Shown here piece after piece: positions 50,835 through 61,149 of a DNA stretch of 64,000 bases. The stretch is taken from positions 682,001 through 746,000 of the forward strand of contig NZ_CP145606.1 in assembly GCF_028776105.2 (NCBI RefSeq). The letters are read 5' to 3'. Source of the stretch: Neisseria leonii (GTDB lineage: Bacteria > Pseudomonadota > Gammaproteobacteria > Burkholderiales > Neisseriaceae). A program made the translations under genes and the position numbers. The notes below the pieces were generated by a model. It did no database searches. It had not been told where the DNA came from and saw nothing but the letters and a program-made list of their open reading frames with translations. Position 1 is the first letter of the stretch. Every line of letters starts with the position of its first letter.

Positions 50835-51542
50835 ATGGAAAAAGTCCGCTTTAAAGTATACCGCTACAATCCGGATGTCGATGCCAAGCCCTACCTGCAG
50901 GATTTCGAGCTGGAAATCGAGCCGACCGATGTCAAACTGTTGGATGCTCTGGTCAAACTCAAAGCCCAAGACGACAGCCTGTCATTCCGCCGCTCCTGCC
51001 GCGAAGGCATCTGCGGTTCAGACGGCATCAATATCAACGGCAAAAACGGTTTGGCCTGCCTGACCGACATCCGCAGCCTCAAACAGCCTATCGTGCTGCG
51101 CCCGCTGCCCGGTCTGCCGGTCATCCGCGACCTGATTGTCGATATGACGCAGTTTTTCAAGCAATACCATTCGATTAAACCGTATGTTGTCAATGACACA
51201 CCGGCCGATCCGAATAAAGAGCGCCTGCAAAGTCAGGAAGACCGGAAAGAATTGGACGGCCTGTATGAATGTATTCTGTGCGCCTGCTGTTCGACCGCCT
51301 GTCCGTCTTTCTGGTGGAATCCCGACAAATTCGTCGGTCCGTCCGGCCTCTTGAATGCCTACCGCTTTATCGCCGACAGCCGCGACACCATTACCAACGA
51401 ACGGTTGGACAATCTGAACGACCCCTACCGCCTGTTCCGGTGCCACACCATCATGCAGTGTGTCGATGTTTGTCCGAAGCACCTGAATCCGACCCGTGCC
51501 ATCGGCAAAATTAAAGAAATCATGTTGAAACGAGCCATCTAA
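50835..51542 (+). CDS. sdhB: Succinate dehydrogenase iron-sulfur subunit
   Basis: A 235-residue electron carrier. The [2Fe-2S] ligands lie in CREGICGSDG and NGKNGLAC, and the [4Fe-4S]/[3Fe-4S] sites in CILCACCSTACPSFWWN and CVDVCPKHLNPT. Located 14 bases after sdhA. Confidence 0.97.
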   Translation: MEKVRFKVYRYNPDVDAKPYLQDFELEIEPTDVKLLDALVKLKAQDDSLSFRRSCREGICGSDGININGKNGLACLTDIRSLKQPIVLRPLPGLPVIRDLIVDMTQFFKQYHSIKPYVVNDTPADPNKERLQSQEDRKELDGLYECILCACCSTACPSFWWNPDKFVGPSGLLNAYRFIADSRDTITNERLDNLNDPYRLFRCHTIMQCVDVCPKHLNPTRAIGKIKEIMLKRAI

Positions 51543-51544
51543 AT

Positions 51545-51802
51545 ATGGTAACTTTCGATGAGACAGCGAAGCGGCGCATCCGCTTCCTGACACGCCGCGG
51601 ACTGCTCGAGCTCGACATCGTGCTCGGGCGGTTTATGCAGGCCGAGTTCGACCGTCTAAGTGATGAAGAACTCAGCGTTTTTGTCGAAATCCTCGACTTG
51701 CCCGATCCGGAATTTCTGGCTTTGGTCAATGAGAAGGAAGTTTGCAACAACCCCGCGTTTTTACCCCTGTTGGATAAAATCAGACAAGCCAAGGCCGTCT
51801 GA
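51545..51802 (+). CDS. sdhE: FAD assembly factor SdhE
   Basis: An 85-residue protein of the SdhE/YgfY family needed to attach FAD to SdhA: RIRFLTRRGLLELDIVLGRFMQ is the conserved RGxxE region. It starts 3 bases after the sdhB stop, so it belongs to the sdh operon. Its stop overlaps a DUS. Confidence 0.93.
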   Translation: MVTFDETAKRRIRFLTRRGLLELDIVLGRFMQAEFDRLSDEELSVFVEILDLPDPEFLALVNEKEVCNNPAFLPLLDKIRQAKAV

Positions 51803-51838
51803 ATTCTGTTTGATATAGAAGAATAAGGAGTAGAATAG

Positions 51839-53122
51839 ATGTCTCAATCAATCAAAGTAACCGTCGAAGGCAAAGACAATATCGAACTGCCGGTATTGAA
51901 AGGCACACTCGGACACGACGTGGTCGATATCCGCACGTTTACCAAAGCCAGCGGCATGTTCACTTTCGACCCCGGCTTTGTCTCAACGGCAAGCTGCGAA
52001 TCCAAAATTACCTTTATCGACGGCGACAAAGGCCAGCTCTACTACCGCGGCTACCCCATCGAACAGTTGGCCGAGCACAGCGACTACTTGGAAACCTGCT
52101 ATCTTCTGATCTACGGCGAACTGCCCACCGCCGAACAAAAAGCCGAATTCGAACGTACCGTTTCCCGACACACCATGGTACACGAGCAGCTGACTTGGTT
52201 CTTCCGCGGTTTCCGCCGTGATGCACACCCGATGGCCATGATGGTAGGCGTGGTCGGTGCCTTGGCTGCTTTCTATCAAGACAGTCTGGACATCAGCAAC
52301 GCCGAACACCGCCGCGTTGCCGAATACCGCCTGATTTCCAAAATTCCGACCATCGCGGCCATGTGCTACCGTTACTCCAACGGCCTGCCGTTCAACTTCC
52401 CGAAAAACGACCTGTCTTACACCGCAAACTTCATGCACATGATGTTTGCCACACCGTGCGAAGACTACAAACCGAATCCTGTTCTGGTGCGCGCATTGGA
52501 TCGCATCTTTATCCTGCATGCCGACCACGAACAAAATGCTTCTACTTCAACCGTCCGCTTGGCCGGTTCTTCCGGTGCCAACCCGTTTGCCTGCATCTCG
52601 GCCGGCATTGCCAGCCTGTGGGGTCCTGCACACGGCGGTGCAAACGAAGCCGTGCTGAAAATGCTGGACGAAATTGGCGATGTATCCCGTGTGCCTGAAT
52701 TTATGGAAGGCGTGAAAGAACGCAAATACCGCCTGATGGGCTTCGGCCACCGCGTTTACCGCAATATGGATCCGCGCGCCAACATCATGCGTGAAACCTG
52801 CTACGAAGTACTCAAAGAATTGGGCTTGGAAAACGATCCGAAGTTCAAACTGGCGATGGCATTGGAAAAGATCGCCTTGGAAGACGAGTTCTTTATCGAA
52901 CGCAAACTGTATCCGAATGTAGATTTCTATTCCGGCATCGTCCTGTCTGCCTTAGGCATTCCGGTATCCATGTTCACCGTTATCTTCGCTCTCGCACGTA
53001 CCGTCGGCTGGATCTCTCATTGGCACGAAATGATTGCCGATCCGGGTCACAAAATCAGCCGCCCGCGCCAGTTGTACACCGGTGCAACCCGTCGCGATTA
53101 CGTTCCGGTCGAAAAACGCTAA
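51839..53122 (+). CDS. gltA: Citrate synthase
   Basis: A 427-residue type II citrate synthase, first step of the TCA cycle: [54 protein letters not shown] and [14 protein letters not shown] supply the active-site His and Asp residues. AAGGAG stands ahead of the ATG. Grouped with sdh genes as in other Neisseria. Confidence 0.97.
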   Translation: MSQSIKVTVEGKDNIELPVLKGTLGHDVVDIRTFTKASGMFTFDPGFVSTASCESKITFIDGDKGQLYYRGYPIEQLAEHSDYLETCYLLIYGELPTAEQKAEFERTVSRHTMVHEQLTWFFRGFRRDAHPMAMMVGVVGALAAFYQDSLDISNAEHRRVAEYRLISKIPTIAAMCYRYSNGLPFNFPKNDLSYTANFMHMMFATPCEDYKPNPVLVRALDRIFILHADHEQNASTSTVRLAGSSGANPFACISAGIASLWGPAHGGANEAVLKMLDEIGDVSRVPEFMEGVKERKYRLMGFGHRVYRNMDPRANIMRETCYEVLKELGLENDPKFKLAMALEKIALEDEFFIERKLYPNVDFYSGIVLSALGIPVSMFTVIFALARTVGWISHWHEMIADPGHKISRPRQLYTGATRRDYVPVEKR

Positions 53123-53137
53123 TCTATTTTATGCCAA

Positions 53138-53163
53138 ACGCTGCCTTCGGGTAGCGTTTTTTT
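53138..53163 (+). terminator. Terminator after gltA
   Basis: ACGCTGCC TTCG GGTAGCGT forms an 8-bp stem closed by a TTCG tetraloop, followed by TTTTTTA. Confidence 0.9.
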
Positions 53164-53549
53164 ATTGCCACACCCAGAAAAGATATACAGAACAATCCGC
53201 AACAGAGATTTTCCGACAGCTTCATAATACCTAAACTGCTTAAACCGATACGGACAATATCTCTGACAGCACAAAACAGATGAAAAGCCCCACAGAAAAA
53301 ATCCGCCTGACAGACAATATTCTGAAAAGCGGTTTGACGGTATCCGACGAATCTATCAGCGTCATTCAGACGGCTTCATGCCCAAATCCAATATCGCCAT
53401 TTAAAAGCACAGTCCGTGATATGACCCGGGTTGATAAGCGGACAATCATTATGGGAATACCTTATAAATGTAAAACCAAGCCGATTTCAGACGGCCTGTT
53501 TGCATTAAAAAAAAGCGATTGCTCACAAGGCCGTCTGAAATCGGCGACA
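53164..53549. other. Intergenic region with three DUS copies
   Basis: About 385 bases between gltA and a leftward gene. A rightward 98-codon frame runs through it, but its codons include translated DUS (ISDGL, QGRLK) and it has no ribosome-binding site or known product, so I treat it as non-coding. Confidence 0.55.
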
Positions 53550-53873
53550 TCAGTTTTGCTTTTTGGGAACAAATAACACGATACGGTTACCGGCATAATA
53601 CCGGCCGTTAATCAGAATCTGGCAGGCTGCGCCACACATATGCCAGGCACTGCCCAGCTTAATCCCGATATGGATACCGCTTTCCTGAAAATCCAGCCGT
53701 CTGCCCAATCCCGCACGGTCAAGCGGTGTATCAAGATGATGAACCAGACGGCCGTTAATGCGGACCTCTTCGCGGCAGCGCGAAAGGTTCCACTCATTTT
53801 GCACCACGATAGACATGCCCTGATAATCTGCCTGCCACGTTTTTTTAAAATATTTCACTGCTTTATCCATCAA
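53550..53873 (-). CDS. Hypothetical protein of 107 residues
   Basis: Unrecognised. VKYFKKTWQADYQGMSIVVQNEWNLSRC and the Gly-rich ending INGRYYAGNRIVLFVPKKQN give it the look of a small beta-rich protein; two Cys lie in CGAAC. Codon use fits the host. The first ATGs (53873, 53870) are tandem. No neighbour hints at a role. Confidence 0.6.
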   Translation of the reverse strand: MMDKAVKYFKKTWQADYQGMSIVVQNEWNLSRCREEVRINGRLVHHLDTPLDRAGLGRRLDFQESGIHIGIKLGSAWHMCGAACQILINGRYYAGNRIVLFVPKKQN

Positions 53874-53897
53874 CCCACAGGCCGTCTGAAAACTGCA

Positions 53898-55253
53898 TCA
53901 GGGCTGCATAACGCGTGCCAACAATGCTTTTTCCCGACCCTGCATATCGGGAATTTCCACCTGAATGCCGTTCCCCGGTGCCACATCAACCGTTTTCCCT
54001 TTGCGGCGCATCGCTTCTAAAACAACGGTTCGGTTACCCGTCGGGTGGATAATCTCCAAAGTATCACCGACAGCAAAACGGTTTTTCACTTCTACCGTTG
54101 CCCAGCCCGCATCATCAACCATCAAAACATGACCGACATATTGGCTCTGCTTGGCCGTAGAATGACCGCTCAAATAGTTTTGATATTCTTTGGTTTGGTG
54201 CCGTTCCAAAAAACCGGGGGTATAGCCGCGGTTGGCCAAGCCTTCCAACTCAGCCAGCAGGGTGTAGTCAAACGGCCGGCCGGCAACGGCATCATCAATG
54301 GCTTTACGGTAGGACTGCGCCACACGCGCCACATAGTAAAGCGATTTGGTACGCCCTTCCACTTTCAGGCTGTCCACACCGATTTGTGCCAGCTTCGCCA
54401 CTTGTTCAATGGCGCGCAAATCTTTGGAATTCATGATGTAGGTGCCGTGTTCGTCCTCCATAATCGGCATCATCTCGCCGGGGCGGTTGGCTTCTTCAAT
54501 CAAAAAGACTTTATTGGCTTCGGGGTGGCGGATTTGACCGTTGATGCCCTCAAATGCCGCATCGGCCTGCTGCTGTGCCTGCTGGAAATCAAATCCCTGC
54601 AACAGGCGGGCATCACCCATTTCATCAGTCTCGCTGTTGTGTACCTTGTAATCCCAGCGGCAGGAATTGGTACACGTTCCCTGATTGGAATCGCGGTGGT
54701 TGAAGTAGCCAGACAGCAGGCAACGGCCTGAATAGGCAATACACAAAGCACCGTGCACAAACACTTCCAGCTCGATGTCGGGACATTCCTGCCGGATTTC
54801 GGCAATTTCGTCCATGCTCAGTTCGCGCGACAGGATAATCCGTTCGACACCGATTTTCTGCCAGAACTTGACCCCCCAATAGTTGGTGGTATTAGCCTGC
54901 ACCGACAAATGTACCGGCATATGCGGCCATTTTTCGCGCACCGTCATAATCAGGCCGGGATCAGCCATAATCAGTGCATCAGGCTTCATGGCAATCAGCG
55001 GTTCCATATCCGCCGCGAATGTTTTCAACTTGCTGTTATGAGGCAGGGTATTGACTGTCAGATAAAAGAGCTTGCCGCGCTCATGCGCCTCACTGATGCC
55101 TTGTGCCAATACGTCGAGTTTGGCAAACTCATTGTTGCGTGCCCGCAACGAATAGCGCGGTGAACCGGCGTAAACCGCATCGGCACCGTAATCATAGGCG
55201 GCACGCATTCTTTCCAAGCCGCCGGCCGGCAGCAGAAGTTCGGGAGCTTTCAT
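53898..55253 (-). CDS. U32 peptidase-family protein, TrhP/YegQ-like
   Basis: A 451-residue protein of the U32 family; YegQ/TrhP is linked to 5-hydroxyuridine formation in tRNA. MKAPELLLPAGGLERMRAAYDYGADAVYAG and the signature ELEVFVHGALCIAYSGRCLLSGYFN with NQGTCTNSCRWDY (iron-sulfur/RNA-contact Cys) are complete, and the C-terminal EPRM/beta-barrel part ends MQGREKALLARVMQ. The peptidase name is historical. Confidence 0.92.
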   Translation of the reverse strand: MKAPELLLPAGGLERMRAAYDYGADAVYAGSPRYSLRARNNEFAKLDVLAQGISEAHERGKLFYLTVNTLPHNSKLKTFAADMEPLIAMKPDALIMADPGLIMTVREKWPHMPVHLSVQANTTNYWGVKFWQKIGVERIILSRELSMDEIAEIRQECPDIELEVFVHGALCIAYSGRCLLSGYFNHRDSNQGTCTNSCRWDYKVHNSETDEMGDARLLQGFDFQQAQQQADAAFEGINGQIRHPEANKVFLIEEANRPGEMMPIMEDEHGTYIMNSKDLRAIEQVAKLAQIGVDSLKVEGRTKSLYYVARVAQSYRKAIDDAVAGRPFDYTLLAELEGLANRGYTPGFLERHQTKEYQNYLSGHSTAKQSQYVGHVLMVDDAGWATVEVKNRFAVGDTLEIIHPTGNRTVVLEAMRRKGKTVDVAPGNGIQVEIPDMQGREKALLARVMQP

Positions 55254-55373
55254 GATGTCTGTCAGATTGATTGGTTTTGAAAAGATTTTCAGGCAGCCGC
55301 AAAGCTGCCTGATTTCAGATGATTTTGGCTCGGATTATCCGCTTTTTCGTTCAAACGGTCAATTTCAGACGGC

Positions 55374-55748
55374 CTACCAACGCCGCCACCAGCCCCAAGG
55401 GCGCGGTCCGTACCACCAGTCATCATAGTAATCGCGGTGGCGTAAATCTTCCAAGCGCTGCTGCGCCGTATAACTTTCCCAAGCCATACGGTAGCAGGAA
55501 CGGAACATCGGATCGCCGACTTTATCCAGATAAGCCAAACGGAATGCCTGTTTTTCCTGCTCGTTCTGCCCCGTATCGCCTGCGAATTGGCGGCGCATCA
55601 GATCAGCCGTCGGTGCATCACATTGTCCGGCCAAAGCTACTTGCAGCGCTTGCGCCTGCTGATGCTGCTGCATCTCATAAGCCGCGCGCTGCTGCGGTGT
55701 CGCACAACCCGCCAGCATGACAACTGCAATCAGAACATAATATTTCAC
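55374..55748 (-). CDS. Small lipoprotein
   Basis: A 124-residue protein with a lipoprotein signal (VLIAVVMLAGC, Cys15). The mature part is Gln/Ala-rich at first and ends in a striking Trp/Tyr/Arg tail (DDWWYGPRPWGWWRRW). Unrecognised; likely outer-membrane associated. Confidence 0.8.
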   Translation of the reverse strand: MKYYVLIAVVMLAGCATPQQRAAYEMQQHQQAQALQVALAGQCDAPTADLMRRQFAGDTGQNEQEKQAFRLAYLDKVGDPMFRSCYRMAWESYTAQQRLEDLRHRDYYDDWWYGPRPWGWWRRW

Positions 55749-55795
55749 GGCATTTCCTTTTACTCAATGAACCGATGTGGCCGGAATCCGGCTGT

Positions 55796-56692
55796 TTAAG
55801 CGGTCAATGTGCCTTTGGTGGACGGGGTTTGCCCCGCCATACGTGCATCATACTCAACTGCCATGCGCAACGCGCGGCCGAACGCTTTGAAAACCGTTTC
55901 TGCCTGATGATGGGCATTTTTGCCGCTCAGGTTGTCAATATGAAGCGTCATCATGCTGTGGTTGACCAAACCGTGGAAAAACTCTTCCAGCAGATCCACG
56001 TCAAAACGACCGATCACCGCGCGGGTATATTCAATGTTGTACACCAAACCCGGACGGCCGGACAAATCGATTACCACACGGCTCAATGCTTCGTCCAGCG
56101 GCACATAAGCATGACCGTAACGGCAAATGCCGCGCTTGTCGCCCAACGCCTGTTTCAGTGCCTGCCCCAATGTGATGCCGATGTCTTCTACCGTATGATG
56201 GTCGTCGATATGCAGATCGCCTTGGCAGCGTATTTCCAAATCAATCAAGCTGTGACGGGCAATTTGATCCAGCATATGGTTCAAAAACGGTACACCGGTA
56301 TCCAACAGCACACGGCCTGAACCATCGAGATTAATACGGATATCGACTTGGGTTTCCGAAGTATGGCGGCTGACAGCGGCAACCCGCGCACCCTCTGCTG
56401 CGGCAGGCAATACAGTCTGTACCATCGGCTCTGCGGCGGTTTCCGCTACCGGTGCTTTTTCGCGGTGCACACGATCCAGCCAGCCTTTCGGCTTACCCAT
56501 ACCCTGTTCCAATTTCAGAGCCAGGATGTTGGTGATACCTCTGCTGCCTTCTGCGTTCTTTTTCAAACGGTTGTTCAGCTGATGCAGTGATGCAGGGTTA
56601 TTATAACCGCAGGCACGGGCAAGTTTGGAAACATTGCCGGCCTCCTCAACCAATTTAAAGAAGTTATCACGACGTACGCTTTTTTTATCCAT
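55796..56692 (-). CDS. hisB: Imidazoleglycerol-phosphate dehydratase with an N-terminal HTH-like domain
   Basis: A 298-residue HisB. Residues from about 103 are the dehydratase ([17 protein letters not shown], the metal-binding [13 protein letters not shown] and [13 protein letters not shown]). The first ~100 residues are an extra domain: [28 protein letters not shown] looks like a phage-repressor-type helix-turn-helix, followed by a linker. This long form is known in Neisseria HisB; whether it binds DNA is unknown. Follows hisC in the same direction. Confidence 0.93.
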   Translation of the reverse strand: MDKKSVRRDNFFKLVEEAGNVSKLARACGYNNPASLHQLNNRLKKNAEGSRGITNILALKLEQGMGKPKGWLDRVHREKAPVAETAAEPMVQTVLPAAAEGARVAAVSRHTSETQVDIRINLDGSGRVLLDTGVPFLNHMLDQIARHSLIDLEIRCQGDLHIDDHHTVEDIGITLGQALKQALGDKRGICRYGHAYVPLDEALSRVVIDLSGRPGLVYNIEYTRAVIGRFDVDLLEEFFHGLVNHSMMTLHIDNLSGKNAHHQAETVFKAFGRALRMAVEYDARMAGQTPSTKGTLTA

Positions 56693-56776
56693 TATTTCAT
56701 CTCTTTCCGTAAATATTGTTGTGTCAAACAGGCTGATGATACCGTTTTGCTGACGGAATCATCTGAAATATTCATA

Positions 56777-57850
56777 TTATCCGGCTAAAATCCTACCCAG
56801 ATTTGCCAGCACAACCGTATTTTGTTCGGGCGTACCGACGGTAATCCTCAGGCATTGCGCCAGCAACGGATGGCTGCCGTGCAGTTTCTTTACCCATATA
56901 CCTGCTTCGCGTAAGGCTTCAAACACAGATACAGCATCGGGTACACGTATGGTCAGAAAATTGGTTTGGCTGGCAAAAACCGTTACACCGGGCAAGGCGG
57001 ATAATCCGTCAAACAGACGGCCTCGCTCTGCTTTCAGCAGTGCAACTTTCTCCGCCACCCAATCATAATGGCGCAGGGCAAACTTGGCCGCCACCAAACT
57101 CAATTGATTCATATTATAAGGCGGTACGATTTTCGCCAACTCACCCATCACAGCAGGATGTCCGGCCACATAGCCGATACGCAGACCCGCAAAACCGATT
57201 TTGCTCAACGTTCTGATGACTACCAGCTTTTCTTCGCAACCGCTGAGGTTTAAAAAACTGTCTTCACTGAATGCCCCGTATGCTTCATCCACAACTACCA
57301 GGCCGGGTGCAGCCTCGATAGCGGCCGCAACTTCGGCACGGCTGAAACAGACACCGCTGGGATTATTCGGATAGGCAATAAACAGCAGATCCGGCCGGTG
57401 CTCGTCCAGAGCAGTCAGCAAAGCCGGCAGATTCAGTGTGAAATCAGCATGCAGCGGCACCTCGATATAATCCAGACCGAATAATTGAGCATTGTGGCGG
57501 TACATTACAAAACTCGGTCCCAATGCCATCACTTTGGCACCGGGCTTCGCAACCAGCATAGTCATCAATTGGATTAATTCGTCAGAGCCGTTTCCCAGCA
57601 CCACCTGCGCCTGTTCAGGGATTCGGAACACTTCTTTCAACAACGGCTGCAAACCCGACACGGCCGGATTCGGATACAGATTAAGCTGCGCCTGCACCAA
57701 CTCCCGTACCAATGCTTCCATCAGCGGCGGCTCAAAGCGGTAGGGCAGTTCCATCGCATCTAATTTGATACTGCCGGCGGGCACATCGGCAACCGCATAA
57801 GCCTGCATATTTTGAATATCCTGCCGTATGATTTCGCTGATTCTGCCCAT
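56777..57850 (-). CDS. hisC: Histidinol-phosphate aminotransferase
   Basis: A 357-residue PLP enzyme of histidine synthesis: YPNPAVSGLQPLLKEVFRIP, GNGSDELIQL, YPNNPSGVCF, DEAYGAF and the PLP lysine in RTLSKIGFAGLRIGY. The frame opens at 57880, but the ATG at 57850 (MGRISEIIRQDIQNM) fits the family. Forms an operon with hisB. Confidence 0.94.
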   Translation of the reverse strand: MGRISEIIRQDIQNMQAYAVADVPAGSIKLDAMELPYRFEPPLMEALVRELVQAQLNLYPNPAVSGLQPLLKEVFRIPEQAQVVLGNGSDELIQLMTMLVAKPGAKVMALGPSFVMYRHNAQLFGLDYIEVPLHADFTLNLPALLTALDEHRPDLLFIAYPNNPSGVCFSRAEVAAAIEAAPGLVVVDEAYGAFSEDSFLNLSGCEEKLVVIRTLSKIGFAGLRIGYVAGHPAVMGELAKIVPPYNMNQLSLVAAKFALRHYDWVAEKVALLKAERGRLFDGLSALPGVTVFASQTNFLTIRVPDAVSVFEALREAGIWVKKLHGSHPLLAQCLRITVGTPEQNTVVLANLGRILAG

Positions 57851-57978
57851 CTGAAACTTTCTGACTTTAAAGCGGTACACCGATACAATAACAATAATTC
57901 ATTACAACAGCCTTATCAATATTGTCATTTAAATCAATAACAAATTGCAGCTGCATTGAACAACCGTCATCATAGCAC

Positions 57979-58005
57979 AAAATATAGCACTAAATGCTAT
58001 ATTTT
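57979..58005. promoter_or_regulatory. Perfect inverted repeat upstream of hisC
   Basis: AAAATATAGC and GCTATATTTT, 10 bp each with a 7-base gap, with an extra ATAGCAC copy beside it. It lies in the AT-rich divergent region between hisC and the DUF2062 gene; operator-like. Confidence 0.6.
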
Positions 58006-58110
58006 ATCCGGTATACCGAAAAACTATAAAATTTCAGCCGCTCTCAATATTGATTGCAGGAAGAACGCCGCAGGATTCCCCTGCAGACCATTCTCTTTTA
58101 CAATGGATAC

Positions 58111-58641
58111 ATGACACCCCGAAATTGGCAAAACAAGCTGCCCACCCGAGAAAAAATTTTCGCCTCACGTCTGTTCAAACCCTTTGCACCGTGGTTTGAA
58201 CACGACTATTTTTGGGCATTCGACCGCAACCGCGTGGCACTGGCCGCCGCTATCGGTCTGTATTGCGGTATGATTCCCACACCGTTCCAATTTGCCTGTG
58301 CGTTTGCCGCAGCCTATTTGCTGCGTGCCAACCTGCCCGTTGCCCTGTTTGCTACGCTCTACACCAATCCGATTACGCTGGTTCCGCTCTATATCGCCGC
58401 CTACAAACTGGGTTTCTGGCTGCTGTACGGCGACCTGCCCCGTTCCGAACTGGTGATGCCCCATTTTGACGACGGCCATTTCTGGCAAAACATCAGCCGT
58501 TGGGCGGCAACCTTCGGCAAACCTTGGCTGCTGGGCAGCATCTTGATGGCATCGGTATTCGCCGCAGGCGGCTATATGGCTGTCCAACTGTTGTGGCGCA
58601 GGGGTTCAGACAACGGAAAACAGACGTCCGAACCTTCCTAG
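58111..58641 (+). CDS. DUF2062 membrane protein
   Basis: A 176-residue inner-membrane protein of DUF2062. TREKIFASRLFKPFAPWFEHDYFWAFDR precedes three helices (ALAAAIGLYCGMIPTPFQ; NPITLVPLYIAAYKLGF). Role unknown. The ORF opens at 58054, but the ATG at 58111 matches the family start. Confidence 0.87.
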   Translation: MTPRNWQNKLPTREKIFASRLFKPFAPWFEHDYFWAFDRNRVALAAAIGLYCGMIPTPFQFACAFAAAYLLRANLPVALFATLYTNPITLVPLYIAAYKLGFWLLYGDLPRSELVMPHFDDGHFWQNISRWAATFGKPWLLGSILMASVFAAGGYMAVQLLWRRGSDNGKQTSEPS

Positions 58642-58830
58642 GCCGTCTGAAAGACGCCCGGCAGCCATTAAACCGATCTCCGCCCGCTTTTCTGCACCCT
58701 GCCGCCATTTTCAAAAATTTGCATTTCAGACGGCCACCGGCTGTCTCTTTGCCCTGATAATCGTGTGCTGCTCACTCAATCTCATCATATAATTTCCTCC
58801 GCCATCATAACACCATCAAAAAGGGAACTT

Positions 58831-59976
58831 ATGAAACGCAAACTTGTCTCTTTCTTCCAATCCGAACCGGCAGCAGGCATTGTCCTGATGCTGGCCGCCG
58901 CTCTCGGTCTCGCAGCCGCCAACTCCGACGCTGCCGGATATTATTTCGGCGCATTGGGCAGCTATGTGGCCGGTTTGAGCGTCCTGCATTGGGTAAACGA
59001 CGGCCTGATGGCGGTCTTTTTTCTCTATGTCGGTTTGGAAGTCAAGCGCGAACTGCTCAGGGGCGAACTGGATACCAACAGCAAGCGCTTCCTGCCCGCT
59101 ATTGCCGCATTGGCCGGTTTGGCCGCACCGGCGGGCATTTACCTGCTGTTCAACGGATCCGATGCCGCCGCCGCGCAAGGCTGGGCGATTCCCGCCGCCA
59201 CCGATATCGCTTTTGCGCTCGGAGTCTTGGCGCTGTTGGGCAGCCGTGTGCCGGTGTCGCTGAAAATCTTCCTGACCGCGCTGGCGATTATGGACGATCT
59301 GGCCGCCATCGTGATTATCGCCCTGTTCTATACCGAACAGCTGGCCGTTAATTACCTGCTTCTGGCCGCCGCCGTTCTGGCCGTTTTGTTTGTGCTGAAC
59401 AAAAAAGGAGTAACCAAAACCCTGCCTTATCTGCTGCTGGGCTTGCTGCTGTGGTTCTTCTTCCTGAAATCCGGTATCCACGCCACGCTGGCAGGTGTTC
59501 TGCTGGCATTTACCGTACCGCTGCGCATCAATGAGGACACCATTAACGAACCGCCGCTTTTAGTGTGGGAACACGCGCTGACTTATTGGGTTTCGTTCCT
59601 GATTGTGCCAGTTTTCGGCTTCGCCAATGCCGGTGTTTCCTTTGCCGATTTCAGCACTGAAACCCTCTTCTCGCCCGTGGTACTCGGCATTGCGCTGGGA
59701 CTGTTCGCCGGCAAACAGTTCGGCATTTTCGGTATCGTCTGGCTTCTGACCAAACTGCGTCTGGCCAAGCTGCCCGAAGGTGCCACTTGGCTGCAATTAT
59801 ACGGCGTGGCACTGCTGTGCGGCATCGGTTTTACCATGAGCCTGTTTATCAGCCTGCTGGCTTTCAATTCTCCCGCCCTGCAAGATTTCAGCAAAGTCGG
59901 CGTATTTATGGGGTCGCTGCTGTCGGGCATCTTGGGTTACACCGTGCTGCGTCTGGCACCTGCCAAACAACGGTAA
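58831..59976 (+). CDS. nhaA: Na+/H+ antiporter NhaA
   Basis: A 381-residue sodium/proton exchanger with about 12 helices. SEPAAGIVLMLAAALGLAAANS starts the family; the ion-binding aspartates lie in TALAIMDDLAAIVIIALFY. AAAAGGGAACTT precedes the ATG at 58831; the longer frame to 58765 is not needed. Followed by a DUS hairpin. Confidence 0.94.
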   Translation: MKRKLVSFFQSEPAAGIVLMLAAALGLAAANSDAAGYYFGALGSYVAGLSVLHWVNDGLMAVFFLYVGLEVKRELLRGELDTNSKRFLPAIAALAGLAAPAGIYLLFNGSDAAAAQGWAIPAATDIAFALGVLALLGSRVPVSLKIFLTALAIMDDLAAIVIIALFYTEQLAVNYLLLAAAVLAVLFVLNKKGVTKTLPYLLLGLLLWFFFLKSGIHATLAGVLLAFTVPLRINEDTINEPPLLVWEHALTYWVSFLIVPVFGFANAGVSFADFSTETLFSPVVLGIALGLFAGKQFGIFGIVWLLTKLRLAKLPEGATWLQLYGVALLCGIGFTMSLFISLLAFNSPALQDFSKVGVFMGSLLSGILGYTVLRLAPAKQR

Positions 59977-59992
59977 CATAAGCTGCCGATAA

Positions 59993-60031
59993 TCAAGGCC
60001 GTCTGAAACAATATTTTTCAGACGGCCTTGA
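59993..60031 (+). terminator. Inverted DUS pair after nhaA
   Basis: TCAAGGCCGTCTGAAA and TTTCAGACGGCCTTGA form a 16-bp stem with a short loop; closes nhaA before phoH. Confidence 0.8.
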
Positions 60032-60083
60032 TTTTCTCCTGACCCAACCCTATAACCCTTTCCGCCTCATTTTAGGAAACCGC

Positions 60084-61055
60084 ATGAGCCATACCGTACA
60101 CCTTCAATTTGACGACATCGACAACACCGTCCTGCAACGCCTGTGCGGCGCACTGGATACCAACCTGGCCGCACTGGCCGACACGCTGGGCATTAAAATC
60201 AGCCGCCGTTTCAGCCGCTTCACATTCTTAGGCGCTCAGGCCGAAGCAGGCCGCCGCGCCCTGCTCGCCTTGGCCGACACCGCCGAAACACGCGATTTGG
60301 AAGACGGCGATATCCGTCTGGCCGCCGTCGAAGCCAAAACTGCCGAACCGGCCGAACCCACTCCGCCTCAGCAATACTACCTGCAAACCAAACGCGGCAG
60401 CATCGGCGGGCGCACCCCGCGCCAAAACGGCTATATCCGCGCGCTGCTCAACCACGACATCGTTTTCGGACTGGGGCCGGCCGGTACGGGAAAAACCTAT
60501 CTGGCCGTCGCTGCTGCCGTCGATGCGGTGGAAAAACATCAGGTCGAACGGATTGTACTCGTGCGCCCCGCCGTGGAAGCAGGCGAAAAACTGGGTTTCC
60601 TTCCGGGCGACCTGGCACAGAAAGTCGATCCCTACCTGCGCCCGCTGTATGATGCGCTGTATGATTTGATGGGTTTCGACCGCGTAACCAAGCTGCTGGA
60701 AAAAGGCCTAATCGAAATCGCCCCGCTGGCCTATATGCGCGGCCGCACCCTCAACGGTGCCTATGTGATTCTGGACGAAGCGCAAAACACCACGCCCGAG
60801 CAGATGAAAATGTTCCTGACCCGTATCGGCTTCGGTGCCAAAGCAGTGATCACCGGCGACAGCAGCCAAATCGACCTGCCGCGCCACATCAAATCGGGAC
60901 TGAAAGACGCGCAGGAAAAACTGCGCCATGTCGAAGGCATCTACTTCCACACCTTTACCAGCGAAGACGTGGTGCGCCACCCCTTAGTACAGCGTATTGT
61001 CGAAGCCTATGATGCGGCCGAAGCAGAAAACAATCCGAACCACCCCGGTGCCTGA
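60084..61055 (+). CDS. PhoH-family ATPase
   Basis: A 323-residue PhoH-type P-loop protein with a KH-like N-terminal domain. Walker A is GPAGTGKT (131-138), Walker B in GAYVILDEAQNTTPEQMKM, and IVLVRPAVEAGEKLGFLPGD is diagnostic. Such proteins are linked to RNA metabolism; often beside ybeY, which is not visible here. Confidence 0.94.
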   Translation: MSHTVHLQFDDIDNTVLQRLCGALDTNLAALADTLGIKISRRFSRFTFLGAQAEAGRRALLALADTAETRDLEDGDIRLAAVEAKTAEPAEPTPPQQYYLQTKRGSIGGRTPRQNGYIRALLNHDIVFGLGPAGTGKTYLAVAAAVDAVEKHQVERIVLVRPAVEAGEKLGFLPGDLAQKVDPYLRPLYDALYDLMGFDRVTKLLEKGLIEIAPLAYMRGRTLNGAYVILDEAQNTTPEQMKMFLTRIGFGAKAVITGDSSQIDLPRHIKSGLKDAQEKLRHVEGIYFHTFTSEDVVRHPLVQRIVEAYDAAEAENNPNHPGA

Positions 61056-61149
61056 GTCAGGCGGCCGCCTGTTTTTCAGACGGCCTGCCGCCACCGATTC
61101 TGCACCACCGGATATCCCCCCCGCTCCGTCTATGCCCCCCCCCGATACC

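Noticed and set aside
53280..53576. Rightward 98-codon frame after gltA
   Set aside because: Contains translated uptake sequences and overlaps the better-supported leftward gene; composition not coding-like.
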